In this document: in pieces, positions 46,055 to 54,694 of the stretch | Layout of the letters: the number at the start of each line of letters is the position of its first letter | Numbering within the stretch: the first letter of the stretch is position 1 | Assembly: GCA_019752335.1 (NCBI GenBank) | Contig: JAIEMJ010000031.1 | Span: 124,001 to 188,000, forward strand | DNA: 64,000 nucleotides | From: Bryobacteraceae bacterium | Lineage (GTDB): Bacteria; Acidobacteriota; Terriglobia; Bryobacterales; Bryobacteraceae | Direction of reading: 5' to 3' | The notes under the pieces: generated by a model | What the model saw: only the letters and a program-made list of their open reading frames with translations | Database searches by the model: none | Told to the model about the DNA's origin: nothing | Position numbers and translations under genes: made by a program

Positions 46055-46258
46055 ATGGACTACATCGAACAACTCTTTGGCATCTCCCCGGACGGGGGCA
46101 ACGGCCTTTTCGAATTGATGCTGTTTATGGTGCCGGTGGTGGCGCTGGCGGCGTGGCTTCTGCGGCGGCGAGGTCGGCTTGCGCCCACGCCTGCCACTCA
46201 GCCGACGGATCGGACTGGCTCCCGATCCGGTGGCGGAATAGACCACGACCGTAGGTAG
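46055..46258 (+). CDS. Small single-span membrane protein
   Basis: 67 aa: MDYIEQLFGISPDGGNGLFE then a hydrophobic helix (LMLFMVPVVALAAWLL), an RRR stop-transfer signal and a polar tail. The Pro-Asp-Gly-Gly-Asn-Gly segment before the helix looks like a real conserved motif rather than random sequence. It overlaps the 3' end of the convergent propeller gene by about 130 bases, so one of the two tails is constrained by the other. Function unknown. Confidence 0.55.
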   Translation: MDYIEQLFGISPDGGNGLFELMLFMVPVVALAAWLLRRRGRLAPTPATQPTDRTGSRSGGGIDHDRR

Positions 46259-48380
46259 CGGCGGTGAGCGTGCGGGACTCGGCGTGGACCACGAGATCCA
46301 TGACGAAGGCCTGCGGGAGATCGCCTGAGATGTCAGTCCACGTATAGCTCTCGCCCGTCCATGCGCCCCGGTAAACACCGAAGTCCGTGGCGACGTAAGG
46401 CGTGTCTTCGTGAAAGACGACGCAGTTGTGCGGCGCATCGGGAAGCCCTTCGCCGGTCGCGCGCCAAGTGTGGCCAGCGTCGAGTGAAAGGTAAACGTGC
46501 GCTTGGCCGGGGTCCGGCGAGGGCCCAACGGCTACCAGTACGTGCGCGCTGCTCTCCGGATGGGCCGCGATGCGCGTGATGTAGCGATAGGGCAGGTCAA
46601 TGCCGGCCAGATTCTCGCCCCAGGTATTCCCGCCGTCATCACTGCGGAAGAAGCCTCCGCGCTCGGTGCCGGCGTAAACGACACGATCCTGCGCGCTGAA
46701 ATGAATCGCCGACACCGGGGAACTATCCAGCACCGGCGAAACCGCGCGCCACGTCTCGCCATCATCGTTGGACTTCCACAGGCGCGTTGTGCCGAGCAGC
46801 AATGGCCGCGGATTCTTGCGCCCCGGCGAGCCGTCCATGGCCACGATGGGCATCCACAGATCTTCCTTGTCCTTGGCTTCCAGGCCGGCGGGTGTGATGC
46901 GCTTCCATCCCTCTTCGCGCGTGTGCCGGTACACCTCGCCGCCGGGCGATGTCGAAACGAGGTGCTCAGGGTCCTCGGGATCCATCAGCATCCAGCCGCC
47001 CTCGTCGTGGCGCTGGTGGTCGAAGTGCTGGGGAGGATCTTCCTGCCGGTGGAGTACGACGCCCTCATGATGCACGCTGCCCGCGACGATGCCGCCTTCG
47101 GCGCCCGCGACGTCCACCTTGAAGAACATCGACGTGGCGAGGCCGGCATGCCGCTGCGTCCAGGTGTCGCCGTGGTCGTCACTCACGCCGCAGCCGCCTT
47201 CGTTGGCGTCGTAGACGCGCCCGTTTGCGGCCAGCACCAGCGCGTGGTGGCCGCCAGGGGCAAAGTGGGGGTCGGCTTCGGGGGCGTCGAATTCGGTGAT
47301 CTGCTGCCAGGTGCGGCCGCCGTCGCGGGTGCGGTGCAAGTCGCGTCCACCGCAGATGACGAACTCCGGGTTATCCGGGGCCACGGCGATGCAGTTGTCG
47401 TAGTTCGCACTCGTCTCGTTGGCGAAGTGGGTGCCGCCGTTGCTCTGCCAGGTGTCGCCATCGTCGTCGCTGCGGAAGACGCCGAGCACGCCTTCGCGCG
47501 TGTGACCGGCGTAGGCCCACAGCACGGTTACCGCGGGCTGGGCGCCGTCCGCCGGCCGGTGCCCGATGGCCAGGCTGGTGCGGCCGAACTTCTCGCCAGA
47601 AGGCAGCCCGGTCTCGAGATGGGTCCAGGTCTGGCCGCCGTCGAGCGACCGGTAAATGCCGCTACGCCAGCCCCGCAGATGGACGGCCGCATAGACGACA
47701 TCCGTGCGCGCCGGGTGGCAGACGATGGAGTGGCAGCGATAGGGCCCTGCGACGTCGCTGGGGTCGGCGGCGCCCTCAAAAGCGAAACCGTCCACCAGGT
47801 CCCAAATGACGATGCCGTTGTCGCCGGCGCGGCCAATATGCAAGCCGGAGAGGTCTTCGTCGACGATGGTGGCGGAGCCGGCGAAGATCCGGCCAGGCAC
47901 CAGGGGATCGAGCGCGAGCGCCCCGATGCGGTTGGGCAGGGTTTGCGGGCCGTCTACCTCGTCGACGACGGAAGCCCAGGTGGGGCCGCCCGAGGAACGG
48001 AAGATACCGCAGCCGGGGTAGCTATCCAGGTTGAGATTCGCTTCGCCGGTGGCCAGGTAAAGCGAGCCGTCAGAGTGAAGGGCTAAAGCCCCTACGCTCA
48101 ACGACGCCAGTTCGTCGGACCATGGCTGCCAGGTGAGGCCAGCGTCCTCGGTCCGCCAGACGCCGCCGCCGGCCGTCCCCAGAAACACCGTATCTGGATG
48201 CTGCGCGGACACCGCCAGTGCCGTCGCGCGTCCACCGACGTTGTTGGGGCCAAGCGAAGTCCAGTTGTAGACCGCCGTGACGGCGGAGCGCCGCGTGATG
48301 CGCTGGAGGGTAGCTTCCTGGGAGTCGCTCGGCCTCGCCCAACGATTGAGAAACCAGGCGGCGCGTTCGTCGCGGCTCAT
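46125..48380 (-). CDS. Asp-box beta-propeller protein, cytoplasmic (copy 2)
   Basis: 751 aa from ATG at 48380, overlapping the stop of copy 1 (ATGA). The N-terminus SRDERAAWFLNRWARPSD has no signal peptide. At least eight Asp-boxes of the SxDxGxTW type are seen (for example SLDGGQTW, SDDDGDTW, TRDGGRTW, SNDDGETW, SLDAGHTW), typical of a large sortilin- or sialidase-like propeller. No sialidase FRIP motif is evident. The protein ends in an Ala/Pro-rich tail that overlaps the convergent small gene. Paralogue of the next gene, and part of the kinase-glycosyltransferase-repeat operon. Confidence 0.85.
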   Translation of the reverse strand: MSRDERAAWFLNRWARPSDSQEATLQRITRRSAVTAVYNWTSLGPNNVGGRATALAVSAQHPDTVFLGTAGGGVWRTEDAGLTWQPWSDELASLSVGALALHSDGSLYLATGEANLNLDSYPGCGIFRSSGGPTWASVVDEVDGPQTLPNRIGALALDPLVPGRIFAGSATIVDEDLSGLHIGRAGDNGIVIWDLVDGFAFEGAADPSDVAGPYRCHSIVCHPARTDVVYAAVHLRGWRSGIYRSLDGGQTWTHLETGLPSGEKFGRTSLAIGHRPADGAQPAVTVLWAYAGHTREGVLGVFRSDDDGDTWQSNGGTHFANETSANYDNCIAVAPDNPEFVICGGRDLHRTRDGGRTWQQITEFDAPEADPHFAPGGHHALVLAANGRVYDANEGGCGVSDDHGDTWTQRHAGLATSMFFKVDVAGAEGGIVAGSVHHEGVVLHRQEDPPQHFDHQRHDEGGWMLMDPEDPEHLVSTSPGGEVYRHTREEGWKRITPAGLEAKDKEDLWMPIVAMDGSPGRKNPRPLLLGTTRLWKSNDDGETWRAVSPVLDSSPVSAIHFSAQDRVVYAGTERGGFFRSDDGGNTWGENLAGIDLPYRYITRIAAHPESSAHVLVAVGPSPDPGQAHVYLSLDAGHTWRATGEGLPDAPHNCVVFHEDTPYVATDFGVYRGAWTGESYTWTDISGDLPQAFVMDLVVHAESRTLTAATYGRGLFRHRIGSQSDPSAEWQAWAQADLAAAEATPPAPPPAP

Positions 48381-50572
48381 TTCGCGTTCCTCACGTCCAG
48401 CCGGTAGATGCCGCGGCCGTAGGTGGCGGCGAAGAGCGCCTGGGCGCCGCGGTGGTAGACGAGGTCCGTGACGATGACGTTGGGCAGGGTGCCGCTCACA
48501 TTCTCCCAAGCGTACTTCGCGCCGTCCCAGCGTCCCGCAAAAACGCCGATATCGGTGCCGACGAAGGCCCGAAAGGGCGCCACGGTCTCGAAAGCGAGCG
48601 ACGTATGCGGCACGTTGGGCAAGCGCAGGTCCGGATTGGCGTTGCGCCAAGTAAGCCCGGCGTCGAGTGAGAGAAAGACATGCCCATAGGCTCGGCGCTC
48701 GGCGCCCTTCTGCGCTGGGGGCGTCGCTGCGATGGTGAGCAGGACGTGCCGATGGTTCTGCGGGTGGCTCTCCATGCGCGTGATTAACCGGTAAGGCAGG
48801 TCGACGCCGGCCAGATTCTCTGACCAGTAGTTACCGCCGTCTACGCTGCGAAAAACGCCGCCTCGTTGCGTGCCCGCGTAGACAAAGCGCGGATTCGCGT
48901 CGGCGATTTCGATCGCGGTCACCGTCGAGCCATCGAGCACCGGCGACGCCGGCTTCCAGGAGACACCATTGTCGATGGTCTTCCAGATCCGCGTGGTGCC
49001 CAGCAGCACGGGGCGCGGTTGGGCGCGGCCGGCGCTGGTATCCATGGCCAGATAGGACATCCACACTTCGCCGGTCTCCTCTTCATCCAGGCCGTCCGGC
49101 GTCGCGTCGCGGAAGCGGCCGTTGTTCGCCACCGCGATGTTGATGTGCTGCGAGGAGCCCCACAGGTGGCTGGCGTCGTCCGGGTTAAACACGGTCCAGC
49201 CGCCGTCGCCGCTCAGCACGCGGGAGAACAGCCCCTTCGGGGTGTTCAGGTTGTGTACCAGCGTGCCGTTGTCCTGCGCACCGCCGCTGATCACCTCGGC
49301 ATGCGTGGGCGCGACGTCCAGGTCGTAGAACATCGTGGTCACCAGACCGGCTTCGCGCGTCTGCCACGAAGCGCCGAAGTTTTCGCTGAAGGCCAGCCCA
49401 CTATCGTTGGCATCGTAGACCCAGCCGTCGGGCGTGATGGCGAGCGCGTGGTGGTCGGCGTGCGCGTAGTGTGGATCGTGCGGGGGCAGGTTGAACTCGG
49501 TGATCTGCTCCCAGGTCTGGCCGCCGTCGGTGGAGCGATGCAGATCCTGCCCGCCGCAGATCACCTGGTCCGGGTGTTGCGGATGCACGGCGATGCAGTT
49601 GTTGTAATGCGTGGAGCGCTGCTGGGCGAAGTAGTCCTCACCGGTGGCGTGCCAGGTGTCGCCGCCGTTGCGGCTGAAGAAGACGCCCAGCATCCCTTCG
49701 CGCCGGTGCCCGGCGTAGGCCCACAGCACGTCGGGGTCAGAAGGGGCGCGGGCCAGGCTGACGCGGCCGAAGGCTTCGCTAGGGGGCAGCCCTTTGGTGA
49801 GTTGTTGCCACTCGCCATCGCAGCAGCGCCACAGGCCGCTGCGCCAGCCACGCAGATTCACGCTGACGATGGCTTCGCTACGTTCGGGGTGAAAGAGCAC
49901 GGAATGGCAGCGATACGGCACGGACGCGCGGACGGGAACCTGGCTCTGCGGATCGCCGCCGAAGACGAAGCCGGAGATGGCTTTCCATTCCCAGCTTCCG
50001 TCAGCGAGTTCGTGGCCCTCATAGAGTCCGGCGGGCTCGCTGCGGACGGTGGACGCTGAGCCCAGCAGGATGTGGCCGCGCGGGGATACGTGGTCAATCG
50101 CGATGGCGCCGATCCGGCTGGGCAGCGGGTCACCGGTATCCGCTCTTTGCGTGCCGCCGATCAAAGCCCAGCCGCCCCCCGCGGACTGATAGAGGCCAGT
50201 GCCCGGATAGCTATCGAGCGTCAGGTTGGCTTCGCCGGTGCCCACGAATAGGCTATGCGGCGCGCGCGGATCGAGCGCCAGGGCTCCGATGTTCTGCACG
50301 AGGTCGTCGTCCCAGACGGACTCCCAGGTTTTGCCGGAATCGCTGGAGACCCAAACGCCACCCGCGGCACTGCCCAGCCAGACGCGGCGCGGCTCGCGAG
50401 GGTCCACCACCAGCGACGTCGCGCGGCCGCCGACGTTGAAGGGTCCGAGCGACTCCCAACGGATGGCTGGATTGCCCGCCGCGCGCGCCCCAACCAGCGC
50501 GCTGACATCGGCTTCATGGCCCGGCTGCGCCGAGCGGTCAGAGAACCATTGGGAGCGTCCAGCCTTGCTCAT
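48377..50572 (-). CDS. Asp-box beta-propeller protein, cytoplasmic (copy 1)
   Basis: 731 aa. The start MSKAGRSQWFSDRSAQPG shares a (S/A)xWFxxR motif with copy 2 and is not a signal peptide. Seven Asp-box-like turns (SSDSGKTW, SRNGGDTW, STDGGQTW, SENFGASW, TIDNGVSW, SLDAGLTW and a variant). Shared blocks with copy 2 include GEANL(T/N)LDSYPG, PYRCHS, NLRGWRSG/HLRGWRSG, DLPYR and ATYGRG. Likely binding scaffolds rather than hydrolases. It begins 9 bases after the repeat-protein stop, so co-translation is very likely. Confidence 0.85.
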   Translation of the reverse strand: MSKAGRSQWFSDRSAQPGHEADVSALVGARAAGNPAIRWESLGPFNVGGRATSLVVDPREPRRVWLGSAAGGVWVSSDSGKTWESVWDDDLVQNIGALALDPRAPHSLFVGTGEANLTLDSYPGTGLYQSAGGGWALIGGTQRADTGDPLPSRIGAIAIDHVSPRGHILLGSASTVRSEPAGLYEGHELADGSWEWKAISGFVFGGDPQSQVPVRASVPYRCHSVLFHPERSEAIVSVNLRGWRSGLWRCCDGEWQQLTKGLPPSEAFGRVSLARAPSDPDVLWAYAGHRREGMLGVFFSRNGGDTWHATGEDYFAQQRSTHYNNCIAVHPQHPDQVICGGQDLHRSTDGGQTWEQITEFNLPPHDPHYAHADHHALAITPDGWVYDANDSGLAFSENFGASWQTREAGLVTTMFYDLDVAPTHAEVISGGAQDNGTLVHNLNTPKGLFSRVLSGDGGWTVFNPDDASHLWGSSQHINIAVANNGRFRDATPDGLDEEETGEVWMSYLAMDTSAGRAQPRPVLLGTTRIWKTIDNGVSWKPASPVLDGSTVTAIEIADANPRFVYAGTQRGGVFRSVDGGNYWSENLAGVDLPYRLITRMESHPQNHRHVLLTIAATPPAQKGAERRAYGHVFLSLDAGLTWRNANPDLRLPNVPHTSLAFETVAPFRAFVGTDIGVFAGRWDGAKYAWENVSGTLPNVIVTDLVYHRGAQALFAATYGRGIYRLDVRNAK

Positions 50573-50581
50573 GGGGCGGGA

Positions 50582-50890
50582 CTAGCTGTTCGATTTCTTA
50601 CCGCTTACCGGCGCAGGGTCGGGCTTACGAGAGGTGTTGTCGGTGCTGCCGTTGGGAGTAAGTCCGCCGGCGCCGATGGGCGCGGGGTCGGGCTTGCGAG
50701 AGGTGTTGTCGGTGCTGCCGTTAGGAATCAGTCCGCCAGCGCCGATGGGCGCGGGGTCGGGCTTGCGAGAGGTGTTATCGGTGCTGCCGTTAGGAATCAG
50801 TCCGCCTACCCGGACGGGCTCAGTGGTTGCCGCTACCTCAGCCGTCTGGGCCACCAGACCCGGAATCTCAATCGTAATCGTGATCTTCAT
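50582..50890 (-). CDS. Tandem-repeat Ser/Thr/Pro protein (candidate glycopeptide or RiPP-like precursor)
   Basis: 102 aa. Residues 1-28 (MKITITIEIPGLVAQTAEVA with ATTEPVRV) are a beta-rich leader-like part. Three repeats of 23 residues follow at 29-51, 52-74 and 75-97, each reading GGL(I/T)PNGSTDNTSRKPD then PAP, and a short tail KKSNS. Each repeat has four Ser/Thr, the tripeptides NGS and NTS, several Pro and one Arg-Lys pair. No hydrophobic segment, no Cys. It sits between a polypeptide-GalNAc-transferase-like gene and two propeller genes in one operon, which makes it the likely substrate of that enzyme. No known family recognised. Confidence 0.75.
   Translation of the reverse strand: MKITITIEIPGLVAQTAEVAATTEPVRVGGLIPNGSTDNTSRKPDPAPIGAGGLIPNGSTDNTSRKPDPAPIGAGGLTPNGSTDNTSRKPDPAPVSGKKSNS
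50600..50806 (-). repeat. Three tandem 69-bp coding repeats
   Basis: Units at 50738-50806, 50669-50737 and 50600-50668. The first two differ by very few bases, one of them a silent change in the Asp-Asn codon region; the third differs at several positions. The unit is an exact multiple of three, so copy-number change would keep the frame. The near identity implies recent duplication. Confidence 0.95.
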
Positions 50891-50929
50891 AACTGTACCT
50901 TCCTACGCTGCTTTTGTGGCGCCTTGGGC

Positions 50930-51817
50930 CTACCACTCTAACCCAAAAGACCGAAAAAACCAATCATCCGTTTCCCGGCGTGCCGCCTGGACGAGTTGGC
51001 GGCGGGCAGCCACGTCAGAATCCACCACCATCAGCAGCGCCTCGCCAAACTCCCGGTACTGCCGCAGCGTGCCCACCACGATGTCCAACCGCGCGGGTGA
51101 GAAGTGTACCAGCGCCAGACGCAGCCGGTTGTGCAAGGAGATTCGTGGGGGCAGGGGATAGGGCACGCCCTCGCGAAAGTGATGTCCAGCAATCGTCTCC
51201 GGCGTCACCCATTGCTGATAGCCCAGCGTCCAAAGCCGTAAGCACATCTCATTGTCGACGTTGCCCGCGGCCAGCATACCTTCGTCGAAGCCTCCAACCG
51301 CGTCGAAGATCCCGCGGCGGATGGCCATGCACGCACCGGGTAGCACGGGGACCAACACCGGACCCTGGGGCGCCTCTTTCAGCCAACTGGCCTCCAGATG
51401 GGGCTTGGGCAAACTCAGCCCATAGCCCACGTGCTGGCGGGCCGGCATCTCCGCCATCGCCGGCGACGCCGCGCCGGCTCTAGGGCGTTCGAGCAACTCG
51501 CACACCGGCTGCCACCAACCTGCGTCGAAAGACATGTGCGCGTCGCAAAACACGAGCACCTCGCCCGTCGAGGCGCGCGCACCCTGATTGCGAGCCCGGG
51601 CCACGCCGGTTGCCGAATCATTGCGCAGGAGCCGCACCTCCTGGCCTTGCGACAGGAAATCGGTAGAGCCATCACTCGAAGCATCGTCCACGACCACGAT
51701 CTCGGCGGTCTCCGGCAGCGTCGCCCGCAAATTCTCGACGGTATCGCGGAGCAGCGCGCCTTCGTTGCGAGAGATCACTACCGCCGAGATCGCTACCGTA
51801 CGGTCTCGCGCTGCCAT
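50930..51817 (-). CDS. GT2 glycosyltransferase resembling polypeptide GalNAc-transferases
   Basis: 295 aa from ATG at 51817, overlapping the kinase gene's end by 25 bases. GT-A fold: VVISRNEGALLRDTVENLRA, EIVVVDDASSDGSTDFL near 40-54, GVARARNQGARASTGEVLVF, then CDAH with the D-x-H pair at 92 and 94. GGFDEGMLAAGNVDNEMCLR follows at 175-194, and AGHHFREGVPYPLP at 210-223. In human GalNAc-T2 the metal is held by the Asp and His of DxH plus the His of GHVFR; all three have counterparts here. The lectin domain of the animal enzymes is absent. Cytoplasmic. Predicted to glycosylate Ser/Thr of the neighbouring repeat protein; this is inference. Confidence 0.82.
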   Translation of the reverse strand: MAARDRTVAISAVVISRNEGALLRDTVENLRATLPETAEIVVVDDASSDGSTDFLSQGQEVRLLRNDSATGVARARNQGARASTGEVLVFCDAHMSFDAGWWQPVCELLERPRAGAASPAMAEMPARQHVGYGLSLPKPHLEASWLKEAPQGPVLVPVLPGACMAIRRGIFDAVGGFDEGMLAAGNVDNEMCLRLWTLGYQQWVTPETIAGHHFREGVPYPLPPRISLHNRLRLALVHFSPARLDIVVGTLRQYREFGEALLMVVDSDVAARRQLVQAARRETDDWFFRSFGLEW

Positions 51818-54639
51818 ATGTTTCCTGTGAGTTCGCCCAGCGTGAGCACGGCGATGCCTTGGCCCACCGAGAGGCCGATGGATTTGTCCTGGTCTCCCAA
51901 AAACTTGAGGGATCGGCCGCCGGCGTGCAGGTGCTGCACGGCGATTGCCGCCCCGAGGGGCACCTTGGTGCTCGGGTGCAGCGGCTGCGCATAGAGGCAA
52001 CGGAAGCCGTCGCGGTCGGACAGGAAATAGAGCGCGTTGCCGCCGGGTGACCAAGCCGGAGCCCGTGCTTTCTTGTCCTCCGGCGTGATGGCAATCCATT
52101 GCTCGGCTGGCGCCGGTTCCGCGCCAGCCGGGGCGACGAAGATCGTTACCTGGCCCGTGGCGCGCGTGATTTCATGAAACGCGATCCACTTTCCATCGGG
52201 TGACCAGCGCGCACCTAGCAACAACTGCCGGGCCCGGACCGCCGGCGTGGTTTTTCCGGTGGCCGTGTCGAAGCGTAGAATGTCGTCCGGAGGCTTGATG
52301 GGCTCGAGTAAAATCTCCTGGCCATCGCGGCCGGCGTCAAAAGGCGTTCCGCAATTGGTCTGGCACAGCGTGCGGGTCACGCCGCCTTGCACCGGCATCT
52401 GCACCATGGCCAGCGAAGGGTCAAGATAGGTAAGGGACTGGCCGTTCTGTGACAGGGTCGGGTAGCGAGCCGAACTCACGCCGCTCAGCAGCGTCTTCAC
52501 TTTGCCCGTACCCAGATTCATTACGCGCAACGACGAAACGCCGGCCGCGCGGCTCCGGTAGGCCAACACCATGCCATCTACCGATAGCGTGGGATAGGTC
52601 TCCGAGGACTCTTCCTTGGTGAGATTTCGCAGCGGTCCCGAGACCTGGGTACGCTCCGTGTCGAGTGGCAAGCCCCAGATGTCGTAGTTGAGGGTAAGGC
52701 TCGAGTAAACGAGCCGCGTCGCATGCTCCGCGATAGAGACTTGTCCTTCAAACGTGGTGCCATTGGTGATACGGCGCGGCCGGCCGCTGAGCTTGAGTTG
52801 GTCGTCGAACTCTAACTCGAAGAGATTGGTGGAGTCGCCCGAAGATGCCGCGAAGACTGCACGGCTCGGCTTGTCGAGCCAGGCCAAAGGCGTATCGGAG
52901 GTCTGGATGGCGGGTACGCTCAGCTTGGCCGCGGTGAGCGAAGCCACGGCTCCGGTGCGTGCCGGCGGCCGCCCGTCCAAGGGGAAAACATACCAGTCGA
53001 GGCTGTTGGCCGCGGGGGAAGAGTCATTAGCCCTGGCGAGGCACAGCAAGGCATCGCCGCTGGGCGACCACACCGGGTGCAGCGATGCGGCGAACCCCGG
53101 GGCCACGGCGCGGGACTCGCCACCGCCGGCCGGCATCACGCGTACTTGCGCCGAGCCCGGCAGGTAGCCCGACGCTTCGCGACCGCTCCAATAGGCAATC
53201 GACTTGCCGTCGGGCGAGAACTTCGGATCGTGGCCGCCCGCGGCGAGCAAGGTCGGTTCGCCGCCCAACGCGTTCACCACGTAGACTCCGCCACCGTCCA
53301 TTTCGGAGCGAAAGACGATGCGCGTACCGTCGGGCGAGAAGTCCGGCGCACTTTCGTCCATGGAACTTTGGGTGAGTTGAATCGGTGAACCACCGGCACC
53401 AATTTGCTGCAGCCAGAGGTCCAGGCTGCCCGTGGCGCCCCGGTCCGAAGCGTAGACGACGAACTTGCCATCGCGTGAAATCGCGGGATCGAAGGAGAGG
53501 CCCGGGTCACTGGTGAGGCGTGTATTGACGACGTCGTTCTCGCGCACTTCGGGCTTCGCGGGCTTGCGCCACAGCAGGAATCCCAGCGCCACGCAAGTGA
53601 TAGCGCTGCCGGCCAGAAACAGCGGATGCCGCCAGATCGGCTTCGGTAGCGCTGGTGGGAGAGTGCGTTCGCCCGAGAGAGCCGTCAACACCTCGGACGC
53701 GCTCGCCGGGCGCCGGGCGGGATCACGGTCAATACAGCGCAGGATCAGCCGTTCCCAGTCGGGCGGCACGTCAGGGAGGGGGAACCTGCTACCGGCGTTG
53801 ATCCGCTGCCCGGTCACCATCTCATGCATCATCAGGCCCAGGGCGTAGATATCGGAAGCGGCGGATGCCGGCTCGCCTTGGAACTGCTCGGGCGCCATGT
53901 AGTCCGGGGTGCCGAGTACATGGCCCGCTACGGTGACGTTGGTGGAGTCGGCGGAGTGCTCCATGGCCCGGGCGAGGCCAAAGTCGCTGATGACAGCGCG
54001 CGGACCACTGGAGCTTTGCGCAATCATCACGTTGCCCGGCTTCAGATCGCGGTGGATGATGCCGCGCTCGTGCAAGGCGGCCAAGCCCGCCGCCATCTGC
54101 CGCATCAGCCGTCCGGCGAGTTCAACCGGTAAGCGTCCTTCGCGTCGCAGGTAGCTGCCCAGGGTCTCGCCGTCGAGGAATTCCATCGTGAGGAAGGTGT
54201 GTCCCGCGTCGTGGCCGACATCGAAGATACGGCAGATATTGGCATGCGTGACTTGCCGCGCCAGTTGCACTTCACGCCGGAAGCGGCCGAGAAACTGCTT
54301 GTCGTCATTCAGGCTCGGCCGTAGCGTCTTGAGCGCAATGCTGCCCCCAAGTTCGAGGTCGTCGGCTTCGTAGACTTCGCCCATGCCCCCGGCGCCGACG
54401 AAGCGGCGAATGCGGAAGCGCGGTGTCACCAGGTCACCGGGCGAGAAGGTATGGCGGGGTCCGGGCAGGATGCCCAGGCTGGCGGTGGGTCCGGCTTGGG
54501 CCAATAGCCGCTCCACTGACGCTTGCAACTCCAGGTCGCCGCCGCAGGCATGGATGACGTAGGCGCGCTGTTCGCTGGCGGGCAGTTCGGCGGCGGCGGA
54601 AAAGATCTCCTTCACGAGATCCCAACGGCTTAGCGACAT
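51793..54639 (-). CDS. Membrane Ser/Thr protein kinase with PD40 propeller, first gene of the glycosyltransferase operon
   Basis: 948 aa. A helical N-terminal domain (1-65) common in acidobacterial kinases precedes the kinase domain: GAGGMGEVYEAD near 82, Lys104, HRDLKPGN from 196, DFG 219-221, APE 249-251. A membrane helix lies near 337-355 (LAGSAITCVALGFLLW). The rest is a PD40 propeller with repeated FSPDG motifs. All catalytic residues are present. Its stop lies inside the start of the glycosyltransferase gene, so a sensing kinase and the modification genes are expressed together. It differs from the kinase at 8203 in its N-terminal extension. Confidence 0.9.
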   Translation of the reverse strand: MSLSRWDLVKEIFSAAAELPASEQRAYVIHACGGDLELQASVERLLAQAGPTASLGILPGPRHTFSPGDLVTPRFRIRRFVGAGGMGEVYEADDLELGGSIALKTLRPSLNDDKQFLGRFRREVQLARQVTHANICRIFDVGHDAGHTFLTMEFLDGETLGSYLRREGRLPVELAGRLMRQMAAGLAALHERGIIHRDLKPGNVMIAQSSSGPRAVISDFGLARAMEHSADSTNVTVAGHVLGTPDYMAPEQFQGEPASAASDIYALGLMMHEMVTGQRINAGSRFPLPDVPPDWERLILRCIDRDPARRPASASEVLTALSGERTLPPALPKPIWRHPLFLAGSAITCVALGFLLWRKPAKPEVRENDVVNTRLTSDPGLSFDPAISRDGKFVVYASDRGATGSLDLWLQQIGAGGSPIQLTQSSMDESAPDFSPDGTRIVFRSEMDGGGVYVVNALGGEPTLLAAGGHDPKFSPDGKSIAYWSGREASGYLPGSAQVRVMPAGGGESRAVAPGFAASLHPVWSPSGDALLCLARANDSSPAANSLDWYVFPLDGRPPARTGAVASLTAAKLSVPAIQTSDTPLAWLDKPSRAVFAASSGDSTNLFELEFDDQLKLSGRPRRITNGTTFEGQVSIAEHATRLVYSSLTLNYDIWGLPLDTERTQVSGPLRNLTKEESSETYPTLSVDGMVLAYRSRAAGVSSLRVMNLGTGKVKTLLSGVSSARYPTLSQNGQSLTYLDPSLAMVQMPVQGGVTRTLCQTNCGTPFDAGRDGQEILLEPIKPPDDILRFDTATGKTTPAVRARQLLLGARWSPDGKWIAFHEITRATGQVTIFVAPAGAEPAPAEQWIAITPEDKKARAPAWSPGGNALYFLSDRDGFRCLYAQPLHPSTKVPLGAAIAVQHLHAGGRSLKFLGDQDKSIGLSVGQGIAVLTLGELTGNIWQRETVR

Positions 54640-54694
54640 GATACGTGCGTCTGTTGGCTCATTCTTCCGCGCCCCCCGACCGGGGTTCCCGGTA

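Noticed and set aside
45398-46528. N-terminal extension of the methyltransferase frame to 46528
   Set aside because: The extension is antisense of the small membrane gene and overlaps the propeller gene; the family start is at 46027.
46497-48086. 529-codon plus-strand open frame
   Set aside because: Antisense of the propeller gene; low-complexity Ala/Val/Gly composition.
50600-50806. CRISPR-like array
   Set aside because: The repeats are contiguous 69-bp coding units without spacers, in frame within a protein gene.
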